The notes: generated by a model from the sequence alone, not told the origin. A DNA stretch of 64,000 nucleotides from Corallococcus coralloides DSM 2259 (GCF_000255295.1 NC_017030.1:7228328-7292327), one strand, 5' to 3'; shown: positions 26,637 to 35,717, counted from the stretch's first letter. Made by a program: numbers and translations.

Positions 26637-27044
26637 CTACAGGTTCTTCGGCGCTGCGCTCCGGTCACGGCCGAGGCGCAGCGCTCTCACCGCCGCGGCG
26701 ATCTCACCGGCGCCGAGGAAGAGCAGAGCACCCCCGAGGAGTGCCAGGCCTCCGTCGTCGGAGAAACTGCCGTTCGTCCAGAGCCCCAGCCTCAAGGTCC
26801 CCAGGCCCAGGAGCAGGCCCAGGACGATGGAGGCCGTGCCGTGACGTCCGGAGAGATTGAAGAAGAGCGTCCCCATCCCCACGACCAGGGCCAGCCCCCC
26901 GAGCACCAGGACGGCGGCGGCCATGCCGAACAGCGCCCCCAGTGCGCTATCAACGCCATCCGCCCGGGCCTGGGACGCGAACAGGACGCCGGCCGTGCCG
27001 AGCATCCAGGGGAGACGAACCTTCAACGCGGAGAACCATCGCAT
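26637..27044 (-). CDS. Small membrane protein, paralogue of 24027-24377
   Basis: This 135-aa protein of unknown function begins MRWFSALKVRLPWMLGTAGV, then LFASQARADG, closely matching the leader of the gene at 24027-24377. It has three or four hydrophobic segments after that and a basic tail. Its stop is 13 bp from the stop of the large lipoprotein gene (convergent). The pair therefore brackets that lipoprotein. Confidence 0.6.
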   Translation of the reverse strand: MRWFSALKVRLPWMLGTAGVLFASQARADGVDSALGALFGMAAAVLVLGGLALVVGMGTLFFNLSGRHGTASIVLGLLLGLGTLRLGLWTNGSFSDDGGLALLGGALLFLGAGEIAAAVRALRLGRDRSAAPKNL

Positions 27045-27062
27045 CCGCGAAACCCTACCACC

Positions 27063-27947
27063 TCACGCCTCCACGGGCGGAGGGGGCTGCTTCGCCGTCA
27101 GCGTCGCCCCCGCGGACGCCACGCTCACCAGCGCGACCGCCAGCCATTGCAGGGGCGAGAGGTGCTCGCGCAGGAACAACCAACCCACCACCGTCGCCAC
27201 CCCGGGCTCCAGGCTCATCAGGATGCCGAAGGTGCGGCTGGAGAGCTGGCCCAGCGCCATCATCTCCAGCGAGTACGGAAGCGCGCTGGACAACAGCGCC
27301 ACGCCCACGCCCGCGGCGAAGAGGCCCGGCGTCATCCGCTCCAGGTGCCCCTCGCGCAGCATGAAGGGCAGCACCGTCAGCATGGCCACCACCATGCCCG
27401 CCGCCACGCCCTGCCCTTCCGGCACGCGGCGCGACAGCCTTCCTCCCGCCAGGATGTAGAGCGCCCAGCACGCCCCCGCCGTCAGCGCCAGCACCACGCC
27501 CAGGGGATCCAACCCGCCGGGCTTCGCCGTCCACGGCGTAATCAACACGATGCCCGTCGCCGCGAAGAGCACCCACACGAAATCCAAGACCTTGCGCGAG
27601 CCCACCACCGCGAGCACGAAGGGCCCCACGAACTCCAGCGTCACCGCGAGCCCCAGCGGGATGCGCGCGATGGCCAGGTAGTACGTGAGGTTCATCACGC
27701 CCAGCGCCACGCCATACGGCACGACGGCGGCCCACTGCGCCCGCGTGTAGCGCAACAGCGGCGGGCGGAAGTAGGCCAGCAGCATCACCGACGCCAGCAC
27801 CAGGCGCAGGCCCGCGGCCCCCACCGAGCCCAGGACGGGGAAGAGCCCCTTCGCGAGCGCGGCGCCTCCCTGCACGCTCACCACGGCGATGAGGACCGCG
27901 GGAATGGGGGGCAAGGCGGAGACACGGCGTCCGGCGACTTCACTCAT
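27063..27947 (-). CDS. EamA/RhtA-type inner-membrane exporter
   Basis: This 294-aa protein has about ten membrane spans in two EamA repeats (first half about 15-140, second about 150-285). Length and pattern fit the RhtA subgroup that exports threonine/homoserine and related amino acids, for example LALTAGACWALYILAGGRLS and LSSALPYSLEMMALGQLS. ATG 27947 gives the usual RhtA length; an ATG at 27977 would add ten residues. It starts 18 bp downstream of the small membrane protein gene on the same strand, so read-through from that gene is possible. Confidence 0.85.
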   Translation of the reverse strand: MSEVAGRRVSALPPIPAVLIAVVSVQGGAALAKGLFPVLGSVGAAGLRLVLASVMLLAYFRPPLLRYTRAQWAAVVPYGVALGVMNLTYYLAIARIPLGLAVTLEFVGPFVLAVVGSRKVLDFVWVLFAATGIVLITPWTAKPGGLDPLGVVLALTAGACWALYILAGGRLSRRVPEGQGVAAGMVVAMLTVLPFMLREGHLERMTPGLFAAGVGVALLSSALPYSLEMMALGQLSSRTFGILMSLEPGVATVVGWLFLREHLSPLQWLAVALVSVASAGATLTAKQPPPPVEA

Positions 27948-28041
27948 GGCGCCGGAATCTAGAGCGTGTCCCCTCATCCGGCGAGTGCGCCCGGAGATTG
28001 GACGTCACACGACCAGGCCTTCCCCTACCCTCCCAGGCCGC

Positions 28042-28423
28042 TCAAGCCGTGGCATGGGAGCAGAGCTTCTCGCTCACCTCCCACAGGCCCGCCGCGAGCT
28101 TCGAGTCCAGCGCCTGCTTCCGCGGCTTCACCGGCCGTCGCTTCGAGACGTACTCGCCCTGGAGAGAAGCCGCCTCCGGCGAAGTGGCGAGCCAGCGGAG
28201 GGAGTCGGCGCCTTCTTCGGGCGTGCTCGAGAAGGGCTTCGCGAGTGCATAGACGACATTCAGCAGAAGCCCCTGGTCCGAGCCAAAGCCACCGAACCGC
28301 GTGCGCACCATGCCCGGCTCGAAGCAGTTCGCCGTCGTGCCCTCCAAGCGCCGCCGGAGCTCCTTCCGGATGAGGTCCAGCTCCGGTGAGGAGAATCACC
28401 TTGCCCGCGAGGTCCTGCGTCAT
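28042..28423 (-). pseudogene. Remnant of a short-chain dehydrogenase gene (internal deletion)
   Basis: The ATG at 28423 begins MTQDLAGKVILLTGA, the first strand and start of the TGxxxGxG nucleotide loop of an SDR. The next codons, in a shifted frame, read LDLIRKELRRRLEGTTANC followed by FEPGMVRTRFGGFG, the C-terminal third of an SDR. Around 130-150 residues, including the active-site Tyr-x-x-x-Lys, are missing, and the frame changes at the junction. The ATG overlaps the stop of the upstream VTT-domain gene as ATGA, so the remnant keeps its operon position. An ATG at 28347 could still express a 101-aa C-terminal piece. Confidence 0.75.
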
Positions 28424-29112
28424 GAGTTGCTCAGGGACTTGCATGGGTGACGCCGGCGCTCGAAGACTCGGGCGAGCGCGGCGAAGAGAAGCGAGGCGAC
28501 GAACAGGCCGCCGAGGATGGGCCACGCGCCGGGCTGCATCCGCCCTGCCCCGTCGAACATCTCGTTCCCGAGGTAGCTCACGAAGAGCAACGGCGGCACA
28601 TAGCCGACCAACGAGCCCCAGAAGTGGGTCCAGAACCCCACCTTCGAGACGCCAAGGAACCCGTGCAGCACCTGCGGCATCCAGAGAACCAATCGAAGCA
28701 CCACGACGGTCTGGAAGGCGCGCTTCTCCAGTGCGTCGTCGTACTTGCGGAACCGCGCGGGAATGCGCGCTGAAACCCAGTCCTTCGCCACGAAGCGCGC
28801 GAACGAGAAACCGACCACGCTCGCGGACATCGTCCCGATCATCGAAAGCGCGAAGGCGGTCTGCCACGGCCAGATCAACGGTGCCGCGACGATGAAGATC
28901 GACCCGGGGACACCGAACGGCTGGAGCACCGTGTACGCGACGATGAACGCGAGGTAGCCCCATATCCCCATCTCGATGAGCGTGTGGGCCAGGGCTTTCG
29001 GCTCGGAGAGCCATGCGAAGACGTCGAAGGACCAGGCGCCCGCGAGCGTGAGGAGCACCAGCGCGACGACGCCAAGCCTCGCGACTCGCAGCGAGCGAGT
29101 CGTCGCGCTCAT
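28420..29112 (-). CDS. VTT/DedA-like membrane protein
   Basis: This 230-aa inner-membrane protein has five or six spans and the VTT-type core (PFGVPGSIFIVAAPLIWPW, with a later LRLVLWMPQVLHGFLGV). Family members (DedA/TVP38) act in lipid or membrane-potential homeostasis. ATG 29112 overlaps the preceding gene's stop (ATGA), and its own stop overlaps the next ATG in the same way, so translation is coupled through the operon. Confidence 0.8.
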   Translation of the reverse strand: MSATTRSLRVARLGVVALVLLTLAGAWSFDVFAWLSEPKALAHTLIEMGIWGYLAFIVAYTVLQPFGVPGSIFIVAAPLIWPWQTAFALSMIGTMSASVVGFSFARFVAKDWVSARIPARFRKYDDALEKRAFQTVVVLRLVLWMPQVLHGFLGVSKVGFWTHFWGSLVGYVPPLLFVSYLGNEMFDGAGRMQPGAWPILGGLFVASLLFAALARVFERRRHPCKSLSNS

Positions 29113-29771
29113 GCGCCAACCCTGTTGATGTCGGCCGACTCCAGGATGAAGCGATCGGACTTCCCTTCGACGACACGGAGCATCGCGCGGCCGAGGATTT
29201 CGGAAGTGGTGAACAGGAACGGGAAGACCCGGATGAAGAACGGAATGAGCGGGTTCAGGGGCTTCATCAGGACCACTCCGACCTGATAGGCCCGCGTGCG
29301 GCTCCGGATGCCAGGGCCTGCCCGGATGAACCCGGGACGGACGGCGCCCGCATGTCGGAACGGCATGGACTTCAGCGCACCCTCGACCCGCTGCCGGACG
29401 CGCGCCCACATCGAACGCCCGCCAGCACCACCCGCGGAGCAGTAGCAGAAGGAAAAGTCAGGATTGAGCCGGAGGAGCGCGCGCGCCCAGACGAGCGTCA
29501 GCTCCTCGGTCACCCGGGCATAGGCCGCCTCGTCCAGTCCCATGGAGCTGATGCCAATCGCCCAGATGCAGGCGTCGTAGCCAACGAGTTGGTCCTCGAT
29601 GGAGGCGAAGTCGAAGAGATCGTTCAGCAACAGCTCGCGCAGCTTCGGATGCTCGACGCCACACGGCTGCCGCCCGATGCTCAGCACGGCATCGACTTCG
29701 GGGGCGTTGAGCGCTTCGCGCAGGGCGCCAGCGCCCACCATGCCGGTCGCGCCAAGAACGATGACCTTCAT
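29109..29771 (-). CDS. NAD(P)H-binding Rossmann protein (NmrA/epimerase-like)
   Basis: This 220-aa protein has the dinucleotide-binding GATGMVGAG near its start (residues 7-15) and an atypical short-chain dehydrogenase fold, with CSAGGAGG where epimerases have their active-site region. No substrate can be assigned. It is the second gene of a TetR-led operon with four-base overlaps on both sides. Confidence 0.82.
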   Translation of the reverse strand: MKVIVLGATGMVGAGALREALNAPEVDAVLSIGRQPCGVEHPKLRELLLNDLFDFASIEDQLVGYDACIWAIGISSMGLDEAAYARVTEELTLVWARALLRLNPDFSFCYCSAGGAGGRSMWARVRQRVEGALKSMPFRHAGAVRPGFIRAGPGIRSRTRAYQVGVVLMKPLNPLIPFFIRVFPFLFTTSEILGRAMLRVVEGKSDRFILESADINRVGA

Positions 29772-30337
29772 TTCCGTGCCCCTTTCGCTTTCGCGGGAGG
29801 GGCGAACCGCGCCGCGAGGAGCTCTGTTCGCTTCTCCAGCACCGCCGTCTTGGGCTCGTCCGCGAGGAGACCATCGAGCGCGAGGAGGAAGACCTCGGCG
29901 CTCGCCTCATCTCCCAGGATGGAGGCCACGCACCGCAGCGCGACCTTGCGATGGAGCGCATCGGTCTCGGGGTCGATCCGCTCGCAGGCCGCGAGGAACT
30001 CGCCGCCCATCGGCGTACCGGCCATCTCCGCCCAGGGCTCGATCACCATCACGCGGCATACGTCGAGCAAGCGCTCATAGGGCGTGCGGTCCGGTGTGTT
30101 CGCCGCCTGCATCGCCAAGGGATGGCGCGACACCAGCAAGTCCACGAAGACAGCCTTGAAGATGTCTTCCTTGTCCTTGAAGACCCGGTAGAGCAGCGTG
30201 CGCGAGAGGTGCGCCCGCCTGGCGATGTCCTCGAACGACGTCTTCGCGAAGCCGAAGTTGAGGAAACACCACCGCGCGGCGAGCAGGATCTTCGCTCGGC
30301 GCGCGGCGGTCTCGTCTTCCGTCATCGTCGTCACCAT
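29768..30337 (-). CDS. TetR/AcrR family regulator
   Basis: This protein has 189 aa. An N-terminal helix-turn-helix (about 15-60) reads AARWCFLNFGFAKTSFEDIA, then RRAHLSRTLLYRVFKDKEDI, typical of TetR. The C-terminal ligand domain is unclassified. ATG 30337 lies almost at the predicted transcription start (see the promoter entry), so the messenger would be leaderless or nearly so; the ATG four codons later would give a 12-base leader. It heads the operon with the Rossmann protein, the VTT protein and the decayed SDR, and probably represses it. Confidence 0.88.
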   Translation of the reverse strand: MVTTMTEDETAARRAKILLAARWCFLNFGFAKTSFEDIARRAHLSRTLLYRVFKDKEDIFKAVFVDLLVSRHPLAMQAANTPDRTPYERLLDVCRVMVIEPWAEMAGTPMGGEFLAACERIDPETDALHRKVALRCVASILGDEASAEVFLLALDGLLADEPKTAVLEKRTELLAARFAPPAKAKGARK

Positions 30338-30343
30338 GCAGAC

Positions 30344-30372
30344 ACTGTGACAACCGATGCAATTTTTGTCAA
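30344..30372 (-). promoter_or_regulatory. TetR-gene promoter with overlapping inverted repeat
   Basis: On the minus strand TTGACA (30372-30367), a perfect -35, is followed by 17 bases and a weak -10, CACAGT (30349-30344). TGACA and TGTCA (30367-30371 and 30348-30352) form an inverted repeat that covers the whole promoter, as expected for an autorepressor operator. The site also overlaps the end of the DUF4173 gene. Confidence 0.5.
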
Positions 30373-31931
30373 TTTCCCCCATCAGGCCCGGGCGCGCTCC
30401 AGGCTCCTGACCGCAGCAGCGCACGGCGAGCAAGGAAGCGGGAGACATTCCACTCCGGCACCGAGTCCCCCTGGGACAGCCGCTCCTGGTGCTCCTTCAG
30501 GACGGTCCCCAGACGCCAGCGGTCCGTCTCCTGGAGGGTGGAGTCCGCCAGGACCAGCCCGGGCACGGCGTCCGCGGACAGGTCATAGAACATCTCTGTG
30601 TCCAACGATCCGGTGCGCGCGTACCGCTCCAGGTTGTGGCGGACGATGAAGGCCTCCGGGTTGAGGAAGTTGAGCACCAGCACCGAGCCCAGGGCCGTGG
30701 CGAAGGCGCCCACCGCGAAGCGCTCCGGCTTCCACCACAGCGTCACCGCGCGCCAGGCCAGCACCGCGCCCAGCGCCACCATGAAGACGTGCGTGTGCAC
30801 GCGCAGCAGCGTGTAGCCGAACGCGTCCTCGTACAGCGACAGGCGCCGCATCGCCGACGCGAGGATGATCAGCGTCAGCACCACCATCAACGACGTGCCC
30901 GCGCGAAAGACGGTCTGCGCCATGCGCGTCTCGCGCCGGGTCCAGCGCGTCAGGGCCATCACCAGCGCCAGCGTCAGCGAGGCGACGACCACCAGCTCGA
31001 AGAAGCCGCGCCGCGCGTACTCCGCGAAGGTGTAGCCGGCAGCGGGCGACGACGCGTCGCCGACGAACAGGTACGCCACCTGGAAGGCCGCGAAGACGAA
31101 GAACAGCGCGTTCACGGCGAAGATGAGCGTGAGCGCTTCGATGAGCCCCAGGCGCGGCGTGGCCGACGCCACCTCCGCGTCCCCCAGCTCCTTCGTGGCG
31201 CGGCGGCGCAGCGCATGGCCCAGCACGCCCGCGGCGACGCTCGCGCCGAACGCCACGCCCATGCCGCGCCACATCAGCCGATCCAGGTCCAGGTCGAACG
31301 ACAGCATCCGCTGCACGGTGGAGGAGAAGATGCCGTCCGCGGATTGCAACAGCACCCCGAACACGAACAGCACCGGCAGCGCCAGCAGCAGGCCTCGCGA
31401 CAGCGCCCCCAGCAGGCGCGAGTGGGTCTTGAGCCCGCGCACGTCCACGCTGTCCCGGACGAGCACCGGCGGGTAGAGCAGGCTCTGCGCGGCGGAGCCG
31501 AAGAAGACGAGGATGTAGTCGGCGAGCCCCAGCCGCTCCACGCGGCCCGCGGCCCAGAAGTGCGAGAGCATCATCAGGAGCACGGCCGCGGTCATCGCGT
31601 TGAGCGCCAGCAGCCACGAGCTGTCCCGCACCGCCACGAAGACACTGACCAGGCCCAGCGGCGCCAGCAGCCACGCATTGGGCCGCGCGCGCTGCCAGCC
31701 TTCACGTCCGCCCAGCGACGCGAGCGCGCCCACCAGGGCCGCCACCAGCAACGGGAAGCCCAGGCCCCAACGGGCCCTTTCGAGCAGGACCTCCGCGAGC
31801 ACTCCCAGGGCCAGCGACGCCGCCAGCATCCGGCGCGGGGCGCGCACCCAGGGCAGCACCGACCGGTCCGGAGCCGTGACGGAGGGAGCGGGAGAAGGAG
31901 GAAGCGGGGACAGGGGAACGGACGGGTTCAT
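30369..31931 (-). CDS. DUF4173/DUF4153-type polytopic membrane protein
   Basis: This 520-aa protein has about twelve membrane spans and the features of the DUF4173 family, such as LLLALPVLFVFGVLLQSADG and a C-terminal segment NLERYARTGSLDTEMFYDLS followed by ADAVPGL. Function is unknown in the family. ATG 31931 is set by a Shine-Dalgarno GAGGTG (31940-31945) eight bases upstream. Its 3' end runs to the TetR promoter. Confidence 0.82.
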   Translation of the reverse strand: MNPSVPLSPLPPSPAPSVTAPDRSVLPWVRAPRRMLAASLALGVLAEVLLERARWGLGFPLLVAALVGALASLGGREGWQRARPNAWLLAPLGLVSVFVAVRDSSWLLALNAMTAAVLLMMLSHFWAAGRVERLGLADYILVFFGSAAQSLLYPPVLVRDSVDVRGLKTHSRLLGALSRGLLLALPVLFVFGVLLQSADGIFSSTVQRMLSFDLDLDRLMWRGMGVAFGASVAAGVLGHALRRRATKELGDAEVASATPRLGLIEALTLIFAVNALFFVFAAFQVAYLFVGDASSPAAGYTFAEYARRGFFELVVVASLTLALVMALTRWTRRETRMAQTVFRAGTSLMVVLTLIILASAMRRLSLYEDAFGYTLLRVHTHVFMVALGAVLAWRAVTLWWKPERFAVGAFATALGSVLVLNFLNPEAFIVRHNLERYARTGSLDTEMFYDLSADAVPGLVLADSTLQETDRWRLGTVLKEHQERLSQGDSVPEWNVSRFLARRALLRSGAWSAPGPDGGN

Positions 31932-32016
31932 GGCGTCGGCACCTCGCGGGCGCGTCAGCACCCGGAACGACGGCAGGATGCACACGCCCGGCGGCACGGC
32001 CGGGGGCCTCGGGGGC

Positions 32017-32055
32017 GAGCGGTCGCGGAGTCGCGCCGAACGGCGCTGACCGCTC
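32017..32055. other. Strong hairpin in the 300-bp divergent region 31932-32231
   Basis: GAGCGGTC (32017-32024) pairs with GACCGCTC (32048-32055), enclosing GCGCCG-AA-CGGCGC (32033-32046). A GTCGGCACCTC-x-CGGG element occurs at 31936-31951 and again near 32064-32079. The region separates the divergent DUF4173 and endonuclease-family genes. No clear promoter boxes were found in it. Confidence 0.4.
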
Positions 32056-32231
32056 CGTGGCCGGTCGGCACCTCCCGGGCCAGGAGCGGCGGGACGGTCC
32101 CACCCGGGGTCCGCATCACCGGGACCTGGAGTCCGCGCCCTGGACATCGCCGCGAGCCGCGCCGCGTCGACGGACACTCCAGGCGGGTCCGCGCAGCACC
32201 TGCACAGGGCCGATGTTAGGTTGCCGCCCCG

Positions 32232-33233
32232 ATGTCACCCCTGCCGCGGCTCCCCTTCCGCTTCCGTCCCCGCTCGACCCTGGCCCTGTGGGGCCTGGTG
32301 CTCGCCTTCGCGGGCTGTGACGGCCGGTCTCCTCAAACCCAGTCGGTTCCGGATGCCGGCGCCTGCGTCCAGGGCAACTGCCCCCAGCCCGACAGCGGCT
32401 CGCCGGTGGATCCGTCCGGCACCCGCGTGCGCATCGCGGCGTTCAACGTGCACCGCCTCTTCGACACCGTCTGCGACACGGGCGCCTGCGGCGGCTCCAA
32501 CTACGAGGAGCTGCCCACCGAGGCGGAGTTCGAGGCGCAGGTGACCCAGCTCGGCCGGGCCATCACCGCGCTCAACGCGGACATCGTGATGCTGGAAGAG
32601 GTCGAGACGCAGAACTCGCTGGATGGACTGTTGAAGAAGGTCCCGCAGTTCCCCCAATCGCACCTCGGGGAGACGTACACCAAGGCCTCCGTGGACGTGG
32701 CGGTCCTCTCCCGCCACGCCATCACGGAAGTGCGCAGCCACCGCAACCTCTACATCTACAGGCCGGATGGTTCCGCCACCCGCTTCTCCCGCGACCTGCT
32801 CGAGGTCCACGTGGACGTGGACGGCACGCGGGTCATCGTCTTCGCGGCGCACTTCCGCTCCAAGGTGGACGACGATCCGGGCCGCCGCATGGCGGAGGCC
32901 AATGCCTCGCGGGACATCGTCCTCGCCTCGGCGAGGGAGTTCCCTGACGCGATGATCGTGCTCGGCGGAGACCTCAACGACATCCCCGGCTCGGAGCCCA
33001 TCAACGCCCTGGACCAGGCCCTGCTGCGCGTCGCGAAGGACCGGCCGGACAACGAGACCTGGACATACTTCTATTCCGGCAGGGGTCAGGCCATCGACCA
33101 CCTCTACCTCGCGCCCAACGGGGGCGGCGTCTATGTGCCGGGCTCCTTCCGTGTGGCCCGCGAGCCCACCGGCGGCTACGGCGGCTCCGACCACGGCGCG
33201 GTGTACGCGGACTTCGCGCTCACCCCTCGCTGA
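32232..33233 (+). CDS. Endonuclease/exonuclease/phosphatase (EEP) family lipoprotein
   Basis: This is a 333-aa exported lipoprotein (lipobox AFAGC near residue 29). The EEP fold shows AAFNVHRLFD, a metal-binding Glu in MLEEVE, FAAHFRSK, GGDLNDIPGSEP and the final GSDHGAVYADF. These are the catalytic residues of DNase I/sphingomyelinase-type phosphodiesterases, so it should be an active extracellular hydrolase of DNA, RNA or phospholipid. A Cys/Pro/Asp-rich spacer (about 30-65) separates the lipid anchor from the enzyme. Confidence 0.85.
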   Translation: MSPLPRLPFRFRPRSTLALWGLVLAFAGCDGRSPQTQSVPDAGACVQGNCPQPDSGSPVDPSGTRVRIAAFNVHRLFDTVCDTGACGGSNYEELPTEAEFEAQVTQLGRAITALNADIVMLEEVETQNSLDGLLKKVPQFPQSHLGETYTKASVDVAVLSRHAITEVRSHRNLYIYRPDGSATRFSRDLLEVHVDVDGTRVIVFAAHFRSKVDDDPGRRMAEANASRDIVLASAREFPDAMIVLGGDLNDIPGSEPINALDQALLRVAKDRPDNETWTYFYSGRGQAIDHLYLAPNGGGVYVPGSFRVAREPTGGYGGSDHGAVYADFALTPR

Positions 33234-33471
33234 AGCGCGCGGGACGGCGAGCCCCGCACACTCCCCCGCCCTGGCAGCGCGGTGCCTGTGGACCACCGCA
33301 CGCGGAAGGCCTGACATTGACGCGGCAATGACAGCCAGGGAGGAGCCGTCCTCGGCGGCCGATTTCCAGCTCGGCCCCCCTCCCTACCTTGCTCGCCATG
33401 AACAGCAATCGCATGGCGCATGCGGCACGCCACCCCCGGGCACTCTGGCATCCCGTCCCGGAGGGCAGGCC

Positions 33472-34521
33472 ATGATTGAGGTACGCACCTTCGAAGGTGA
33501 CGCCTCCGAGGCGTCCTGGTTCCTCAACCGCGTCTGGCAATCCACCTACGGCAAGACGGCCCCGATCCCCGTCTGGGACAAGCGCTTCTGCGACTGGCGG
33601 CTGTTCCGGGATGGACAGGCGCCGCGCGACTACCTGCTGGCGGCGTACGAAGGGAAGACGCTGGTGGGCACCCTCTTCGCGGAGCCCGCGAAGCTGCGCC
33701 TGGGACGCCTGGAAGTGGACGGCAGCTATGGACTGCGGGCCACCGTCACGAACTCCCACCGGGGACAGGGCATTGGCGCGAAGCTCGCGCACGAACTGCT
33801 GCGGCGGCACCAGGACCGGGCGGCGCGGCTCACCCTGGGCTTCACGACCACGGAGCCCCGCCCGCCGGGCTTCTGGCGGCGCACGTGGAACACGCGCCTC
33901 TTCGGAGGGCTGGGGCTGTGGATGTATGCCTTTGATGCGCGAGCGCTCGCCCGCTGGTCCTTCACGGACAACGAGCGGAGGTTGTTCACGCTGGCGCATC
34001 CCTTCCTGCGGCACCGCTTCCGGGAGGCGGACACCCAGGGCATCCGCCCCTACCAGCCGGCGGACCTGGGCCACTGCACGGCGCTGGTCCACGACATGCT
34101 GCGCCCGGTGACGCTGGGCTACACGTACTCCACCGAGCAGTTGGCGGCCCAGCTCCAGTACCGCGACGTGCCCCGGACCTTCGTGCTGGAGCAGGACGGC
34201 GAGGTGCGCGGGCTGGTGAGCTCCCACAGCCTGTTGATGACGGGGGTGGGAGAGCTCACCGCGGAGGTCGTGGACCTGATGGCCTTCCACGCCTCCGTGT
34301 CCACCGAGGACCGGCAGCGGCTGCTCCAGGTGGCCATGCAGGACATGGAGCGCCGGGGCGTGGCGTTCGCGGGCATGCTGCGCGGGCCCGGCACCTCGGC
34401 CTGTCTGTTGTTGCGCGCGGGCTGGGTGCCGCTGCCCCGCCGCGCGAAGGTGACGTGCCTGATGCCCACCTGCGACCTGGACCTGCCCGCGGACCCGTGC
34501 GTCTTCACGCACCTGCGCTGA
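33472..34521 (+). CDS. GNAT family N-acetyltransferase, two-domain
   Basis: This 349-aa protein has a GNAT domain in its first 150 residues, with the acetyl-CoA loop NSHRGQGIGAKLAHELL. The second half is a weaker GNAT-like domain (for example DMERRGVAFAGMLRGPGTSA). The substrate is unknown. ATG 33472 has a strong Shine-Dalgarno (GGAGGG) and is well inside the longest frame. The 3' end overlaps the stop of the convergent glycosyltransferase gene by 17 bp. Confidence 0.8.
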   Translation: MIEVRTFEGDASEASWFLNRVWQSTYGKTAPIPVWDKRFCDWRLFRDGQAPRDYLLAAYEGKTLVGTLFAEPAKLRLGRLEVDGSYGLRATVTNSHRGQGIGAKLAHELLRRHQDRAARLTLGFTTTEPRPPGFWRRTWNTRLFGGLGLWMYAFDARALARWSFTDNERRLFTLAHPFLRHRFREADTQGIRPYQPADLGHCTALVHDMLRPVTLGYTYSTEQLAAQLQYRDVPRTFVLEQDGEVRGLVSSHSLLMTGVGELTAEVVDLMAFHASVSTEDRQRLLQVAMQDMERRGVAFAGMLRGPGTSACLLLRAGWVPLPRRAKVTCLMPTCDLDLPADPCVFTHLR

Positions 34522-35677
34522 CGCGCGAGCCCTGGACCTTGCGGAACAGCCACACGGCTCCGCTGGCCACGGTCCGCACACCCCGGCCCGCGCAGACGCA
34601 CAGCGCGGGAATGACGAGCAGCAGGTACTGCGGCCACTTGGTGTTCCACAGCAGCAGGAACACCAGGCCCACGACGGCGGCCACCGCCCACACGGGCCGC
34701 TCGCGCCATGTCCGGGGCAGGCCCAGCACCGCCAGCGCCAACAGCGCCCGAGCGTTGAAGTGCGTGAGGTAGATGCCCGGGTCGGAGCCCGACAGCCACG
34801 TGTCCGTGAGGAACACCAGCGGCTGGTACCAGGGCAGCCCGGCGCGGCGCACGTGCTCGTTGTGGGAGTAGTTCCAGTGGAAGGTGATGGACTCCCACAG
34901 CGACGCGAACGGAGACGCCCACAGGGCCGGGTTCGCCAGGATGAACACCGCCGCCGTGGACACGACGATGGCGGCCCACGGACGCCACCGCGTGCGCGCG
35001 CCCGCCACCAGGAAGGGCAGGAACGTGAGCCCGCCCACCAGGCCATACGGATACTTCCCCGCCGCCGCGAGCCCCAGCAGCGCGCCGGACACCGCCGTCC
35101 ATCCCGGCGCGAAACCCAGTCGCCGGGCGCGCTCGAACGCGAGCAGCGCAAGCATCGCGAGCAGCCCCGGCACCGCCTCCAGGTACGCCTGGGACGTGTA
35201 CTTCGTGTGGTACGGGTCCCAGGCGAGCAGGAGCGCGCCCAACGGATCCACGAGGGCGACGAGCCCCACCTGGAGCACCCCCGCCACCACGGACAGGCCC
35301 CGCGTCACGTTGAACGCGGGGCGCGCGGCGTCCGGGATGGGCCGGCCCATGGGGACGTCCCGCCAGTCCGGCTCCGGAGCACCCGTCATGCGCACGGCTT
35401 CGGCGAAGAGCAGCTTCACCAGGGGCGGGTGTTCGAAGTTCTCCCGGAGCGCGCCAATGTCGCCCCAGCGGCCTTCGTCCAGCATCTGGGCATAGGTGAA
35501 GGCGATGGGCAGGTAGACCGCCTCGTCGAAGTCCTGGCCCAGCCGTTCCACCGCCCGGGAGCGCTGCCAGACGGCGACCACGAGTGCGACGAGTGCGACG
35601 AGGAGGGCCAGCAGGCGCGTGCGGGACACGCGCGAACGGATATCACGAACATGCGGCCCACCGAGCAGCCGGGGCAT
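34505..35677 (-). CDS. GT39/ArnT-like membrane glycosyltransferase
   Basis: This polytopic protein of about 390 aa has roughly ten spans. The first periplasmic loop has the acidic motif GQDFDEAVYLPIAF, which in GT-C enzymes binds the lipid-linked sugar, and a later DPYHTKYTSQAYLEAVPGL. Such enzymes move a sugar from a polyprenyl carrier to lipid or protein. The start is uncertain: ATG 35677 is taken because the first membrane span follows soon after and the divergent gene begins at 35718. Confidence 0.78.
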   Translation of the reverse strand: MPRLLGGPHVRDIRSRVSRTRLLALLVALVALVVAVWQRSRAVERLGQDFDEAVYLPIAFTYAQMLDEGRWGDIGALRENFEHPPLVKLLFAEAVRMTGAPEPDWRDVPMGRPIPDAARPAFNVTRGLSVVAGVLQVGLVALVDPLGALLLAWDPYHTKYTSQAYLEAVPGLLAMLALLAFERARRLGFAPGWTAVSGALLGLAAAGKYPYGLVGGLTFLPFLVAGARTRWRPWAAIVVSTAAVFILANPALWASPFASLWESITFHWNYSHNEHVRRAGLPWYQPLVFLTDTWLSGSDPGIYLTHFNARALLALAVLGLPRTWRERPVWAVAAVVGLVFLLLWNTKWPQYLLLVIPALCVCAGRGVRTVASGAVWLFRKVQGSRVSAGA

Positions 35678-35717
35678 GGCCCTGGTGACGTGCGGCCCGG
35701 CGCCCCAGCTTTGGAGC

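Noticed and set aside
28025-29176. 383-codon minus-strand frame covering the VTT gene and the SDR remnant
   Set aside because: Only its last third reads SDR sequence briefly; the rest is a shifted frame of the VTT-domain gene. The SDR part is reported as a pseudogene.
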